Below are positions 10,418 through 19,557 of a stretch of 64,000 nt of DNA, piece by piece. The position numbers and the translations under genes were made by a program. The notes below the pieces were generated by a model, which saw only the letters and a list, made by a program, of their open reading frames with translations, was not told the DNA's origin and did not search any database. This DNA comes from Actinomadura coerulea (GTDB lineage Bacteria; Actinomycetota; Actinomycetes; Streptosporangiales; Streptosporangiaceae): assembly GCF_014208105.1 (NCBI RefSeq), contig NZ_JACHMQ010000001.1, positions 2,232,001 to 2,296,000 on the forward strand, given 5' to 3'. Numbering within the stretch: position 1 is the first letter of the stretch; every line of letters begins with the position of its first letter.

Positions 10418-11647
10418 TCAGAGCGCGATGCCGAGGAGGGCGTCGACGACGGCGGCGGCCTGGGCCGGCGCGGCCTCGTCGGCGCCGTCGGCGGAGGCCC
10501 AGTCGTCCACGGCCGCCAGCGCGGCCGGGGCGTCCAGGTCGTCGGCCAGGGCGGCGCGGACCGCGGCGGCCAGCGGGGCCGCGGGCGGGCCGGACGGGCG
10601 GGCCGCGGCGGCGCGCCAGCGGCCGAGCCGGGCGGCCGCCTCGCCGAGGGCGTCCGGGGTCCACTCCCAGTCGGAGCGGTAGTGGTGGGCCAGCAGCGCC
10701 GCGCGGATCGCCATCGGGTCGGCGCCGGACTCCCGCAGCCTCGACACGAACACGAGGTTCCCGCGCGACTTGGACATCTTCTCGCCGTCCAGCCCGACCA
10801 TGCCGGCGTGCACGTAGGCGCGGGCGTGCGGCCGCTCCCCCGTGGCGACCTGCGCGTGCGAGGCGCCCATCTCGTGGTGCGGGAAGGCCAGGTCCGAGCC
10901 GCCGCCCTCGACGTCGAACGCCATGCCGAGGTACTCGATGGAGATCGCCGAGCACTCCACGTGCCAGCCGGGGCGGCCCTCTCCGAACGGCGAGTCCCAG
11001 CCGGGCTCGCCGGGCCGCCGCGCCATCCACAGCAGCGCGTCGAGGGGGTCGCGCTTGCCGGGCCGGTCCGGATCGCCGCCGCGCTCGGCGAACAGCGGCG
11101 CCATCTCCTCCCGGGTGAGCCGGCTGACCTGGCCGAACGCCGGGTCTGAGGCGATGGGGAAGTAGACGTCGCCGTCCACCTCGTAGGCGGCGTCCCGGCC
11201 GCGCAGCTTCTCGATCATCTCGATGATCAGCGGGATCGACTCGACCGCGCCGACGTAGCGGTCGGGCGGCAGGACGCGCAGCGCGGTCATGTCGTCGCGG
11301 AAGAGCTGGATCTCCCGGTCGGCGAGCTCGCGCCAGTCCTCCCCGGTCTGCCGGGCACGTTCCAGAAGCGGGTCGTCGACGTCGGTGGCGTTCTGGACGT
11401 AGTGGACCCGGTGGCCGAGGTCCCGCCACACCCGGTTGACGAGGTCGAAGGCCAGGTAGGTGCTGGCGTGGCCGAGGTGCGTCGCGTCGTAGGGGGTGAT
11501 CCCGCACACGTACATCCGGGCGGTGTCGCCGGGGGACGTGGGGCGCGTCGTCCCGGTGCCGGTGTCGTGCAGGCTGAGGGGCCGGGTCGCGGCGGGCAGT
11601 CCCGCGTCGGAGAGGCTGGGGACTTCGGAGGCGGGCCACGATCGCAT
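10418..11647 (-). CDS. mshC: L-cysteine:1D-myo-inositol 2-amino-2-deoxy-alpha-D-glucopyranoside ligase
   Basis: ATP-dependent ligase that joins cysteine to GlcN-inositol, the third step of mycothiol biosynthesis in the cytosol. It is a 409-residue cysteinyl-tRNA-synthetase paralogue without the tRNA-binding tail. The HIGH-type motif is THLGHAST near residue 57, KMSKSRGN is near 295, and the zinc ligands are in YVCGITPYD and HVECSA, with the downstream HHE. The ATG at 11647 lies six bases after a TAAGCT -10 box, suggesting a leaderless mRNA. Presence of this gene marks a mycothiol-using actinobacterium. The peptide permease genes upstream are not normal neighbours. Confidence 0.95.
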   Translation of the reverse strand: MRSWPASEVPSLSDAGLPAATRPLSLHDTGTGTTRPTSPGDTARMYVCGITPYDATHLGHASTYLAFDLVNRVWRDLGHRVHYVQNATDVDDPLLERARQTGEDWRELADREIQLFRDDMTALRVLPPDRYVGAVESIPLIIEMIEKLRGRDAAYEVDGDVYFPIASDPAFGQVSRLTREEMAPLFAERGGDPDRPGKRDPLDALLWMARRPGEPGWDSPFGEGRPGWHVECSAISIEYLGMAFDVEGGGSDLAFPHHEMGASHAQVATGERPHARAYVHAGMVGLDGEKMSKSRGNLVFVSRLRESGADPMAIRAALLAHHYRSDWEWTPDALGEAAARLGRWRAAAARPSGPPAAPLAAAVRAALADDLDAPAALAAVDDWASADGADEAAPAQAAAVVDALLGIAL

Positions 11648-11653
11648 ACGGAA

Positions 11654-11659
11654 AGCTTA
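11654..11659 (-). promoter_or_regulatory. -10 element of mshC, leaderless arrangement
   Basis: TAAGCT on the minus strand ends six bases before the mshC ATG, so the transcript would begin at or next to the start codon. A weak TTCATG sits 18 bases further upstream. No ribosome site is present. Confidence 0.5.
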
Positions 11660-11724
11660 TCCATGCGTACTTCGCGGCATGAATCCGAGATCACGGCTTC
11701 CGCCGGACGGCTCCCCCGGCGCCC

Positions 11725-12678
11725 TCAGCGGAGCCGGACGCGCGGGTCCAGCACCGAGTAGCCGATGTCGACCAGCAGGTTCGCGACCACGACGAACGAC
11801 GTCACGAGCATCGTCACGCCGATGACGACCGGGGTGTCGCCGAGCGTGATGGACTGGTAGACCAGCTGCCCCACGCCCTGCAGCCCGAACACCTTCTCGG
11901 TGACGATCGTGGAGCCGATCAGCGCGCCGAGGTCGATGCCGAGCTGGGTGACGACGGGGGCCAGCGCCGTCCGCAGGGCGTGCCGGCCGACGACGCGGCG
12001 TTCGGGCAGGCCCTTGGCCCGCGCCGTCCGCACGTAGTCCTCGCCGAGCACGTCCAGCATCGCCCCGCGGGTGAGGCGCGTGTAGGTGGCGATCATGAGG
12101 AACGCCAGCGCGATCCACGGCAGGACCATCCGGCGCAGGAAGTGCTCCTGCAGCGGGGGGCCCGCCTCGAACAGGTGGACGGCCCCCCCGCCGAGCCCGG
12201 CGGAGAACACGTGCAGCAGCGCCAGCGCCATCACGAACGGCGGGGTGGACAGGCCGACCAGGACGAACACGGTCGCGGCCCGGTCGGCCGGGCCGCGCGG
12301 CCTCGCCGCGCCGAGGACGCCGAGCAGCACGCCGCCGGTGAACCACAGGACGGCGGCGCCCGCCACCAGGCACAGCGTCGTGGGGAGGCGCTGGCCGATC
12401 AGGGTGGTGACCGGCGTGTCGTTGATGTAGGAGTCGCCGAGGTCGCCGCGCAGCAGCCGCCCGGCGAACCGCCAGTACTGGACGAGGACGGGGCGGTCCA
12501 GCCCGAGGTTGCGGCGGATCTGGCCGAGGGTGTCGGCGGTGGCGCGGGGCCCGCCGATGATGCGCTCCACCGGGACCGGCGAGACGTGCAGGAAGACGAA
12601 GACCAGCGTGGCCGCCAGCCACAGCACCACGGCCGCGTAGAGCAGGCGGCGGAGGACGAACCGCGCCACGCGCCTCAC
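11725..12678 (-). CDS. ABC transporter permease, DppB/OppB-like (orphan pair)
   Basis: 317-residue inner-membrane permease of the peptide/nickel family, BPD_transp_1 domain. The N-terminal helix starts at LRRLLYAAVVLW. The coupling loop is DYVRTARAKGLPE and the protein ends with the family-typical DIGYSVLDPRVRLR. GTG 12678 overlaps the stop of the next gene upstream as GTGA, so the two permeases are co-translated. No binding protein or ATPase gene lies beside them. They might share the DppDF ATPases of the 700-6849 operon or be remnants of a larger operon. The predicted substrate is a peptide or metal chelate; this is inference. Confidence 0.87.
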   Translation of the reverse strand: MRRVARFVLRRLLYAAVVLWLAATLVFVFLHVSPVPVERIIGGPRATADTLGQIRRNLGLDRPVLVQYWRFAGRLLRGDLGDSYINDTPVTTLIGQRLPTTLCLVAGAAVLWFTGGVLLGVLGAARPRGPADRAATVFVLVGLSTPPFVMALALLHVFSAGLGGGAVHLFEAGPPLQEHFLRRMVLPWIALAFLMIATYTRLTRGAMLDVLGEDYVRTARAKGLPERRVVGRHALRTALAPVVTQLGIDLGALIGSTIVTEKVFGLQGVGQLVYQSITLGDTPVVIGVTMLVTSFVVVANLLVDIGYSVLDPRVRLR

Positions 12679-13643
12679 CGCCCCCCGGACGCGCGGTCGC
12701 CGCGCGGGCCGAAGGCGTCGCGGATGCCCTCACCGAGCAGGTTGAACGCCAGCGTCGTCGCCAGCAGCAGGAGGCCCGGGACGGCCAGCAGCCACCAGGC
12801 GGTCCGGAACACGTCGCCGCCCTCGCCGAGCATCGACCCCCAGCTCGGCATCGGCGGGCGCACCCCGACGCCGAGGAACGACAGCGTCGCCTCGAACACG
12901 ATCGAGGCCGGGACCAGCAGCGAGGTCAGCACGGTGACGTGCGCGGACAGGTTCGGCAGGACCTCGCCGAACATGATCCGTGCGTCGGAGGCGCCGAGGG
13001 CGCGGGCCGCCTCGATGAACTCCCGCCCCCTCAGCATGATCACCTGGCCGCGGACGACGCGGGCGACCGCGGCGAACGAGAAGAACGCGACGATCAGGAT
13101 CGTCATCGTCAGGCTGGCGGCGGCCGAGGTGATCTGGAACGTGGTCGCCAGCACGATGGCCACCAGCAGGTACGGCAGGGCGAGCATCATGTCCATGAGC
13201 CGGGCGAGCAGCGCGTCGAGGGCGCCGCCCGCGAACCCGGCGAGCGTCCCGACCGCGGTCCCGGCGGCGGAGGCGAGCAGGGCCGCGAGGATCCCGACGG
13301 CCAGGGAGATCCGCGCCCCGTAGGCGGCGCGGACGAGCACGTCGCGGCCGAGCTGGTCGGCGCCGAGCGGGAACCGCGCGCCCGGCCCGCGCGGCTGCCC
13401 TCCGGCGTCCAGGCCGGTGCCGGGGAAGGTCGCGTCGTAGGGGTGGCCGGTCAGGTGCGCCCACAGCGGCGCCAGCGCCGCGAACGCCAGGATCAGCGCG
13501 AGGACGGCGAGCGCCGCGACCGCGAGCCGGTCGCGGCGGAACCGGGTCCAGGCGAGCTGGCAGGGGGTGCGGCCCTCCACGGGCAGGGCCTCGTCCGGCG
13601 CCGTCCGCGGCCTGCGGGTCTCGACCTCGGCGTAGCTGCTCAT
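12675..13643 (-). CDS. ABC transporter permease, DppC/OppC-like (orphan pair)
   Basis: 322-residue partner permease. The N-terminus has the OppC pattern (CQLAWTRFRRDRLAVAAL), then six helices, with coupling loop EFIEAARALGASDARI and the conserved SFLGVGVRPPMPSWG. ATG 13643 is the first possible start in this frame, and the sequence before it is G/C rich without a clear ribosome site. The leader of about 160 bases contains the motif TTAGGT-N5-AACTA. Like its partner it lacks neighbouring ATPase or binding-protein genes. Confidence 0.87.
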   Translation of the reverse strand: MSSYAEVETRRPRTAPDEALPVEGRTPCQLAWTRFRRDRLAVAALAVLALILAFAALAPLWAHLTGHPYDATFPGTGLDAGGQPRGPGARFPLGADQLGRDVLVRAAYGARISLAVGILAALLASAAGTAVGTLAGFAGGALDALLARLMDMMLALPYLLVAIVLATTFQITSAAASLTMTILIVAFFSFAAVARVVRGQVIMLRGREFIEAARALGASDARIMFGEVLPNLSAHVTVLTSLLVPASIVFEATLSFLGVGVRPPMPSWGSMLGEGGDVFRTAWWLLAVPGLLLLATTLAFNLLGEGIRDAFGPRGDRASGGR

Positions 13644-13731
13644 CGCGCCGCCGCGCGTGCCACCGCTGCCATCCGCACTCCCCGTCTGCCGATGACCCTT
13701 CGCGGGCGGCCCCGCCCCGACGAAGATCGCA

Positions 13732-13747
13732 TTAGGTAGTCAAACTA
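13732..13747. promoter_or_regulatory. Possible operator TTAGGT-N5-AACTA upstream of the orphan permeases
   Basis: An A/T-rich island in a GC-rich leader contains TAGT-TTG-ACTA on the minus strand, a small perfect inverted repeat. The same 16-base pattern recurs at 48541-48556 upstream of an MFS gene. Function is inferred only from position. Confidence 0.3.
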
Positions 13748-13802
13748 GCACCGAGCGTCATCTTCCGCAGCCGGAGCCGGCAAGTGGGAGGGACGGCGTC
13801 CG

Positions 13803-14567
13803 TCAGCGCACGCGGGTCCAGGCGCCCGGGTCCCCCGGGACGGCGGAGAAGTCGTACCGGACGCCGGTCCGGCCGAGGGCGACGAGACTGACGGAGGTGG
13901 TGCCCCAGACGCGGCCGTCGCCCAGGTCCAGCAGGGGGAGCAGGGCGCGGTGGTCGGCGCGGGGCAGGCCGCCGCCGTCCACCAGCGGCAGCCACGCGCC
14001 CCACGCCCGCTCCACCGGGTCCTCGGAGCGCGGACCGGGGCGCGGCGCGGCGGCCAGAAGCGGACGGAAGTGCGCGAGCCGCGCCGCCATGTAGGCGTCC
14101 TCGGTCTCGCCCTCCGGCTGGTCCCGCCCCTCCAGCCCGCTGTTGACGATCATGTGCAGGCCGGGGCCGAGCACGCGCTCGGTCAGGGCCGCGCCGTCCC
14201 AGCTCCACAGCCGCACCCGGTCGGGCTCCGCGCCGACGAGGTGGAACGGGTCGAACGCGGCGAGGCCGGGCCGGCCGAGCCCGCCGCCGGCGGCGACCCG
14301 CAGCGGCAGTTCCCCGCGCGAGGCGCGGCCCGCCTCGGGCGCCATCGCGCCGCGGCCGTTCAGCACGACGGCGGCCCGGGGGGCGGCGGGGTCCACCGCG
14401 AGCCAGGTGCCTCCGGCGCGCAGGTCGCGGCCGCCGACGAGGCCGGGGCGGTCCGGCCAGTGCCGGCCGGGGGGCTCCCACGCGCGGGCGGTGAACTCGT
14501 CGCGCACGCCCGCGAGGAGCACCGGGACCGGGGAGGTCGGGTCGACACTGATGATCGCCGTGCACAT
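13803..14567 (-). CDS. NRDE-family protein (TANGO2-like)
   Basis: 254-residue member of the NRDE/TANGO2 family, related to Ntn-hydrolase folds. It begins MCTAII, where Cys2 would be the N-terminal nucleophile after Met removal. The family-naming motif is seen as VRDEF, with the usual Asn replaced, followed by the GGRDLRAGGTWLAVD block and the conserved MIVNSGL segment. Function of bacterial members is unclear; proposals involve acyl or haem handling. It lies 48 bases downstream of the SCO1664-family gene and may be in the same transcript. Confidence 0.8.
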   Translation of the reverse strand: MCTAIISVDPTSPVPVLLAGVRDEFTARAWEPPGRHWPDRPGLVGGRDLRAGGTWLAVDPAAPRAAVVLNGRGAMAPEAGRASRGELPLRVAAGGGLGRPGLAAFDPFHLVGAEPDRVRLWSWDGAALTERVLGPGLHMIVNSGLEGRDQPEGETEDAYMAARLAHFRPLLAAAPRPGPRSEDPVERAWGAWLPLVDGGGLPRADHRALLPLLDLGDGRVWGTTSVSLVALGRTGVRYDFSAVPGDPGAWTRVR

Positions 14568-14615
14568 GCCCCAATTGGAGCATTCCCCCGTTATGCCGTA
14601 TCCGGCGGGGGCGGG

Positions 14616-15404
14616 CTACAGCGGCGGCCAGGGGATGGCGGGCCAGTCCTCGGGCGGGTAGGGGTGGATGCGGTGCTTGAGCATCAGCTCGACGCGGCGC
14701 CGGGTGGCGTCGACCTCCTCGGCGGTGAGCAGCTCGGCGAGCCGCGCGCCGAGGGCGCCGCGCAGGCCCGCCTCGACCCGGCCGAGCGCCTCGACGGCCT
14801 CGGCGGTGAGGGGCTTGCCGCGCCACTGCCACAGGACGGTGCGCAGCTTGTACTCGACGGAGAAGCAGACGCCGTGGTCGCAGCCGTAGACGTGGCCGTC
14901 GCCGGGCGGCAGCAGGTGGCCGATCTTGCGGTCGGCGTTGTTGACGACGGCGTCGAAGACGGCCATCCGGCGGACGGCCTCGTCGTCGGAGCGCGACAGG
15001 CCGACCAGGTCGACTTCGGGGTCGGGCTCCACCCACAGCTGCACCATGCCGGGCCCGTAGGGGCCGTCGCGGTGGACGGTCGGCGGGACGGTCTCCAGGC
15101 CCATCGCCTTGGAGACCTCGTAGGCGGCGACCTCCCGCTCGGCGAGGGTCCCGTCGGGGAAGTCCCACAGGGGCCGCTCCCCCGCGACCGGCTTGTAGAC
15201 GCAGTTGGCCGACACCCCGTCGTGCTCGATCGCGCAGTAGAGGGTGGCGTTGGACGCCTGGACGAGCCGGCCCTCCACGGCGAGGCGGCCGGCCGACAGC
15301 AGCCGTTCGGCGGCGGCCGCGTCGCGCGGGGACACCTCGCGCCCGGCCTCGCCCTGCCCGCCCGCGTCGCCGGCGGGGGCCCGGCCCCGGGAGGACTGCG
15401 TCAT
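14616..15404 (-). CDS. SCO1664-family protein (PI3K/PI4K-like fold)
   Basis: 262-residue actinobacterial protein of the SCO1664 family, distantly similar to phosphatidylinositol 3/4-kinases. Kinase-like landmarks are the CVYKP lysine, the AYEVSKAMGLETVP helix, NNADRKIGH (catalytic-loop-like) and GCDHGVCF (metal-binding DxG-like). ATG 15404 has GGGAGA upstream; a longer start adds 13 unconserved residues. Substrate is unknown. In mycobacteria and streptomycetes this gene is found with the DUF3090 and phosphatase genes next to mshC, as here, so a shared role related to mycothiol or a phosphorylated metabolite is often suspected. Confidence 0.83.
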   Translation of the reverse strand: MTQSSRGRAPAGDAGGQGEAGREVSPRDAAAAERLLSAGRLAVEGRLVQASNATLYCAIEHDGVSANCVYKPVAGERPLWDFPDGTLAEREVAAYEVSKAMGLETVPPTVHRDGPYGPGMVQLWVEPDPEVDLVGLSRSDDEAVRRMAVFDAVVNNADRKIGHLLPPGDGHVYGCDHGVCFSVEYKLRTVLWQWRGKPLTAEAVEALGRVEAGLRGALGARLAELLTAEEVDATRRRVELMLKHRIHPYPPEDWPAIPWPPL

Positions 15405-15457
15405 GCGTTCATTCTCCCGGCCACGTCGTCCATGATCCAGCACAGCGGGGTGTCATC

Positions 15458-16006
15458 TCAGCCGAGGTATCCGTTCTGGCGGGGGCACACGTGCCCCTCG
15501 CTGTCGAGCGGCAGGCCGCACAGCGGGCACGGCGGCCGTCCCGCCGCGACGACCTTCAGGGCGCGCTCGGCGAACGCGCGGGCCTGCGCCGCGCTGATCC
15601 GCACGCGCAGCACCGCGACGGCGGGGTCGTCCACGCCGACCTCGGGCTCGTCGTCGGACTCGGTCGCCTCCTGGGCCTCGATGACCACCTGCTCGTCGGC
15701 CGGGTCCCAGGCGAGCGCCATCGTGCCGACCTTGAACTCCTCCTCGACGGGCTGGTCGAGGGGCCCGTCGTCCTTGAGCTCGGACGGGGCGGCCGCGGGC
15801 ACCTCGGCGTCCCCGCCGCCGCGCCGCAGGACCTCGTCCAGCAGCTCCTCCAGCCGCTCGGCCAGCAGCGTCACCTGGAACTTCTCCAGGCCCACGCTGG
15901 TGACGCGGCGGCCGGAGCGCGCCTGCAGGTAGAACGCGCGGTCGCCGGGGCGCCCGACGGCGCCGGCGACGAAGCGCTCCGGCGGATCGTAGGAGATGAC
16001 GGGCAT
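15458..16006 (-). CDS. DUF3090 family protein
   Basis: 182-residue protein of the DUF3090 family, limited to actinobacteria. Its start is ATG 16006 with AGGG upstream. The core reads FYLQARSGRRVTSVGLEK, and the C-terminus carries two CxxC-type pairs (CPLCG and a later Cys in HVCPRQNGYLG) that look like a zinc ribbon. It is 10 bases downstream of the phosphatase gene and 53 upstream of the SCO1664-family gene, so the three form one operon. Function is unknown. Confidence 0.88.
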   Translation of the reverse strand: MPVISYDPPERFVAGAVGRPGDRAFYLQARSGRRVTSVGLEKFQVTLLAERLEELLDEVLRRGGGDAEVPAAAPSELKDDGPLDQPVEEEFKVGTMALAWDPADEQVVIEAQEATESDDEPEVGVDDPAVAVLRVRISAAQARAFAERALKVVAAGRPPCPLCGLPLDSEGHVCPRQNGYLG

Positions 16007-16016
16007 GACAATGACC

Positions 16017-16730
16017 CTACGCGCCGCCGCCCACGACCGCGTCACTCGACCCGAGTCCGTCTTTCCCGGAACGTTCCTCCGGCGGTTCCGGGATCAGCCC
16101 GGCGACATCGCCTCCGGTGTCGTTGAGCCGGACGACGAACGGACGCGTCTCGGTGTAGCGGATCACGGTGAGCGACGCCGGGTCGGCCTGGATGCGCTGG
16201 AACTGGTCCAGGTGCAGGCCGAGGGCGTCGGCGACGATCGACTTGATGATGTCGCCGTGGCTGCACACCGCGTAGAGCGCGCCGGGCCCGCGGGCGGCGG
16301 CGATCCGCTCGTTCCAGTCGCGGACGGCGGCGACCGCGCGGTGCTGCGCGTCCGCCAGGGCCTCCCCCTCCTCCCCGGGGAACCGGGCGGCGCTCGGATG
16401 GGCCTGCACGACGCGCCAGAGCGGCTCCTCGGCCAGCTCCTTGAGGGGGCGGCCCGTCCAGTCGCCGTAGCGGACCTCGCCGAACCGGTCGTCGGTCCCG
16501 ACCTTCTCGACCGGCTCGGCGCGCCCCGCGGCGACGGCCTCGGCGGTCTCGACGCAGCGTTCGAGCGGGCTGGACACGACGGCGGCGAGCGGCAGGGGCG
16601 CCAGACGGGCGGCGAGCGCCGCCGCCTGCGCGCGGCCGCGCTCGTCCAGGCGCACCCCGGGCGTCCATCCGGCCAGCACGGGGCCGGTCATAGCGGTCAG
16701 GCCATGCCGAACCAGCAGAAGCGTCGTCAC
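16017..16730 (-). CDS. Histidine phosphatase, MSMEG_4193 family
   Basis: Phosphoglycerate-mutase-like phosphatase of 237 residues. The phosphohistidine motif is LLVRHGLT at the N-terminus; the second catalytic His is in VCSHGDIIKSIV, and the acid in EVRYGDWTG. GTG 16730 gives the N-terminus seen in relatives, while GTG 16739 would add three residues. It is the first gene of the conserved phosphatase-DUF3090-SCO1664 operon. The physiological substrate is not known. Only about 50 bases separate it from the divergent corA gene. Confidence 0.87.
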   Translation of the reverse strand: MTTLLLVRHGLTAMTGPVLAGWTPGVRLDERGRAQAAALAARLAPLPLAAVVSSPLERCVETAEAVAAGRAEPVEKVGTDDRFGEVRYGDWTGRPLKELAEEPLWRVVQAHPSAARFPGEEGEALADAQHRAVAAVRDWNERIAAARGPGALYAVCSHGDIIKSIVADALGLHLDQFQRIQADPASLTVIRYTETRPFVVRLNDTGGDVAGLIPEPPEERSGKDGLGSSDAVVGGGA

Positions 16731-16783
16731 ACCGGCCACTCTAGGAGATCAATCGGGCATCCCGACGCCCCGGATGCGCGACA

Positions 16784-17764
16784 ATGCGTGGTGTGATCGT
16801 CGACAAGGCCATCTACGCCGGCGGGAAGCGCCGCGACATCGAGGGCGACATCAGCGACGCCTTCGACCTCGCCCGCGAGGACGGCGAGTGCTTCCTGTGG
16901 ATCGGCCTCTTCGAGCCCGACGAGGACGAGTTCGAGCTCGTCAAGGACGAGCTGAACCTGCACCCCCTGGCGGCCGAGGACGCGGTGTCCGCGCACCAGC
17001 GGCCCAAGATGGAGCGCTACGACGACACGCTGTTCGTGGTGCTGAAGACGCTCGCCTACGTCGACAAGACCTCCGACATCGAGGTCGGCGAGATCATGGT
17101 CTTCCTCGGCCGGGACTTCGTGGTCACCGTCCGGCACGGCGCCGGGAACCCGCTCGGGCCGGTCCGCAAGCGGCTGGAGGACAACCCCGAGCTGCTCGGG
17201 CACGGCGCCACCGCGGTCCTGTACGCGGTGTGCGACGAGGTCGTCGACCGGTACGGCGTCGTCGCCCACGAGGTCGAGGTCGACATCATCGGGCTGGAGC
17301 GGGCCGTGTTCGACCCGAACGCCCGGGACGTCACCGCCGACATCTACTCGCTCAAGCGGGAGGTGCTGGAGTTCCGCAGCGCCGAGGACCCGCTCGTGCC
17401 CGTGCTCCAGGAGATCGTGAAGGGCCGCGTCGCCGAGTGCGGCTCCACCCGCGAGTACTTCCGCGACGTCCTGGACCACCTGCTGCGCGTCGACGGCCAG
17501 GTCGACGCGCACAACGAGCTGCTCAACAGCGTGCTGACCGCGCACCTGGCCCTGCTCGGCAAGCGGCAGAACGAGGACATGCGCAAGATCTCGGCGTGGG
17601 CCGCGATCATCGCCGTGCCCACCGCGATCGCCGGGATCTACGGGATGAACTTCGACCACATGCCCGAGCTGCACTGGACCATCGGGTACCCGCTGGTCAT
17701 CGCGGTGATGGCCGTCGTCTGCGTGGTCCTGTTCCGCCGCCTGCGCAAGAGCGGCTGGCTCTAG
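16784..17764 (+). CDS. corA: CorA-family magnesium/cobalt transporter
   Basis: 326-residue CorA-type pentameric channel. A large acidic cytoplasmic domain is followed by a long helix and two C-terminal membrane segments with the selectivity motif YGMNF (GMN). The basic tail RRLRKSGWL follows. ATG 16784 is used here. GTG 16793 is attractive because a GACAAT -10-like box ends seven bases before it, with no ribosome site for either start, so the gene may be leaderless. It transports Mg2+ and possibly Co2+ or Ni2+. Its stop codon directly abuts the stop of the convergent gene. Confidence 0.92.
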   Translation: MRGVIVDKAIYAGGKRRDIEGDISDAFDLAREDGECFLWIGLFEPDEDEFELVKDELNLHPLAAEDAVSAHQRPKMERYDDTLFVVLKTLAYVDKTSDIEVGEIMVFLGRDFVVTVRHGAGNPLGPVRKRLEDNPELLGHGATAVLYAVCDEVVDRYGVVAHEVEVDIIGLERAVFDPNARDVTADIYSLKREVLEFRSAEDPLVPVLQEIVKGRVAECGSTREYFRDVLDHLLRVDGQVDAHNELLNSVLTAHLALLGKRQNEDMRKISAWAAIIAVPTAIAGIYGMNFDHMPELHWTIGYPLVIAVMAVVCVVLFRRLRKSGWL

Positions 17765-18385
17765 CTAGGCGCCGGAGTCGCGGGGGAACGCGGGCCCGGC
17801 CAGGAGCACCGCCCACAGGTGCGACTCGGCGTCCCCCGACTCCAGGCGGCGGCGGATCCGCTCCACGCCGGAGCGCGTGGGCAGCGCCAGCCAGACCAGC
17901 AGGGGGTAGCCGAGAACGAACCCCGCGACGAAGACCAGCTCGCTGTGGGCGACCATCGCCAGCGGGAGTCCCAGCAGGATCACGCCCTCGGCCAGCGCGA
18001 ACCGCAGCAGGACCGCCTGCCGGAACATCATCAGCGCGGTCCGCGCCGCCGCGGCCGGCTCGGCGCCCGGAACCATCGGGCGCGGGACGCGGGGACCCGC
18101 GAGCAGGGCGGGCAGCGCGGCGGCCGCGAGCGGCAGGTAGACCCACGCCGGCCCGTCCCCGCGGCCGTCCTCGACGATCAGCGGCATGATCGCCAGGATC
18201 AGGACGGGGGCGGCCAGCAGCGCCAGCATCATCAGGCGCGTCCGGCCGAGCTCGGTGCCGCCGCGCAGCGAGGCGAGGTAGCCGGGGTCGTCGCCGGGGC
18301 CGGCGCCGAACACCGGCGCCACGTGCGGCCCGCCGTCGCCCTCCGGCGTCTTCGGCGAGTACATCGAGAACGGGGGTGGCGCCAT
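17765..18385 (-). CDS. Hypothetical membrane protein
   Basis: 206-residue protein without a recognised family. A hydrophilic Pro/Gly-rich N-terminus of about 45 residues precedes hydrophobic segments in two pairs: MMLALLAAPVLILAIMPL with a second stretch ending LPALLAG, and two further helices in the C-terminal half (LLRFALAEGVILLGLPLAM and VFVAGFVLGYPLLVWL). The C-terminal 35 residues are charged and probably cytoplasmic. The start ATG is chosen because the upstream extension is short and unconserved-looking. It is convergent with corA with no gap, and divergent from the aldo/keto reductase gene. Confidence 0.7.
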   Translation of the reverse strand: MAPPPFSMYSPKTPEGDGGPHVAPVFGAGPGDDPGYLASLRGGTELGRTRLMMLALLAAPVLILAIMPLIVEDGRGDGPAWVYLPLAAAALPALLAGPRVPRPMVPGAEPAAAARTALMMFRQAVLLRFALAEGVILLGLPLAMVAHSELVFVAGFVLGYPLLVWLALPTRSGVERIRRRLESGDAESHLWAVLLAGPAFPRDSGA

Positions 18386-18502
18386 GGCTGCGAACTCTAG
18401 CCCGGCGGCGCCCGGCCGCAATAGATCCTCACCAGGTTCTTCACGGCGCGCGCCCGCCCGCCGGAGCGGCCGCTCGCTTTCCGCACGCCTCGCCCGGACC
18501 GC

Positions 18503-18508
18503 TAGATT
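18503..18508 (+). promoter_or_regulatory. -10 element of the aldo/keto reductase gene, leaderless arrangement
   Basis: TAGATT ends eight bases before ATG 18517 and no ribosome site is visible, so translation probably starts at the 5' end of the mRNA. Confidence 0.5.
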
Positions 18509-18516
18509 GGCCGCCT

Positions 18517-19476
18517 ATGAAGGAGCGTCACCTCGGGCGGAGCGGGCTGCTGGTGTCCCGGCTGGGACTCGGCACCATGACCTGGGGCCAGGACACCGCC
18601 CCGGACGAGGCGGCCGCGCAGCTCATCGCCTTCGTCGAGGCCGGGGGCACCCTGGTCGACACCGCCGACGTCTACAGCGACGGCGACAGCGAGCGCATCC
18701 TCGGCCACCTGCTGCGCGAGACGGTCGACCGCGACGACCTCGTCGTCGCGACCAAGGCCGCGATCCGGCCGAACGGGCGCTACGACGGCTCGCGCCGGCA
18801 CCTGCTGCACGCCCTCGACGCCTCCCTCGACCGCATGGACCTCGACCACGTCGACCTGTGGCAGCTGCACGTCTACGACCCGAACACGCCGCTGGAGGAG
18901 ACGCTCTCGGCGCTGGACGAGGCGGTCTCCTCGGGCCGTGCCCGGTACGTCGGGGTCTCCAACTACGCGGGGTGGCAGGTCTCCAAGGCCGCCGCCTGGC
19001 AGCGGGCCTGGCCGGGCCGCGCGCCGGTCGTGTCGGCGCAGCTGGAGTACTCGCTGCTGCGCCGCGACATCGAGCGGGAGGTCGTGCCCGCCGCGCTGGA
19101 CGCCGGGGCGGGGCTGCTGCCGTGGTCGCCGCTCGGCCGCGGCGTGCTCACCGGCAAGTACCGCACCGGCATCCCCGCCGGGTCGCGCGCCGCGGCGCCG
19201 CACTTCGCCGACTTCGTCCAGCCGTACCTGGACGAGGAGTGCGCCCGCATCGTGGAGTCGGTGGTGACCGCCGCCGAGGGCCTCGGGTGCTCCCCGCTCG
19301 CCGTCGCGCTCGCGTGGGTCCGCGACCGGGAGGGCGTCGCCGCGCCGATCGTCGGCGCGCGGACCGCGGCGCAGCTCGGCGCGATCCTGGAGAGCGAGGA
19401 GGTCACGCTGCCGCACGAGATCCGCGGCGCGCTGGACGACGTCTCCGACCTCTCCGACACGACCTCCCACCCGTGA
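18517..19476 (+). CDS. Aldo/keto reductase
   Basis: NAD(P)H-dependent reductase with a TIM-barrel fold, 319 residues. The catalytic tetrad is visible: Asp and Tyr in DTADVYSDGDSE, Lys in VVATKAA and His in DLWQLHVYD. The C-terminal cofactor site includes IVGARTAAQL. It is closest to the YdhF/oxidoreductase-like group acting on small aldehydes; the substrate is unknown. ATG 18517 fits the family N-terminus (KERHLGRSGLLVSRLGLG). Confidence 0.9.
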   Translation: MKERHLGRSGLLVSRLGLGTMTWGQDTAPDEAAAQLIAFVEAGGTLVDTADVYSDGDSERILGHLLRETVDRDDLVVATKAAIRPNGRYDGSRRHLLHALDASLDRMDLDHVDLWQLHVYDPNTPLEETLSALDEAVSSGRARYVGVSNYAGWQVSKAAAWQRAWPGRAPVVSAQLEYSLLRRDIEREVVPAALDAGAGLLPWSPLGRGVLTGKYRTGIPAGSRAAAPHFADFVQPYLDEECARIVESVVTAAEGLGCSPLAVALAWVRDREGVAAPIVGARTAAQLGAILESEEVTLPHEIRGALDDVSDLSDTTSHP

Positions 19477-19557
19477 TTCGTCCGTGAACCCCGGGGCCGT
19501 CCGTGGCACGCTCTGGACGGTCCACCGCCAACCGAGATCAGCCGTGACGGGAAGCCC

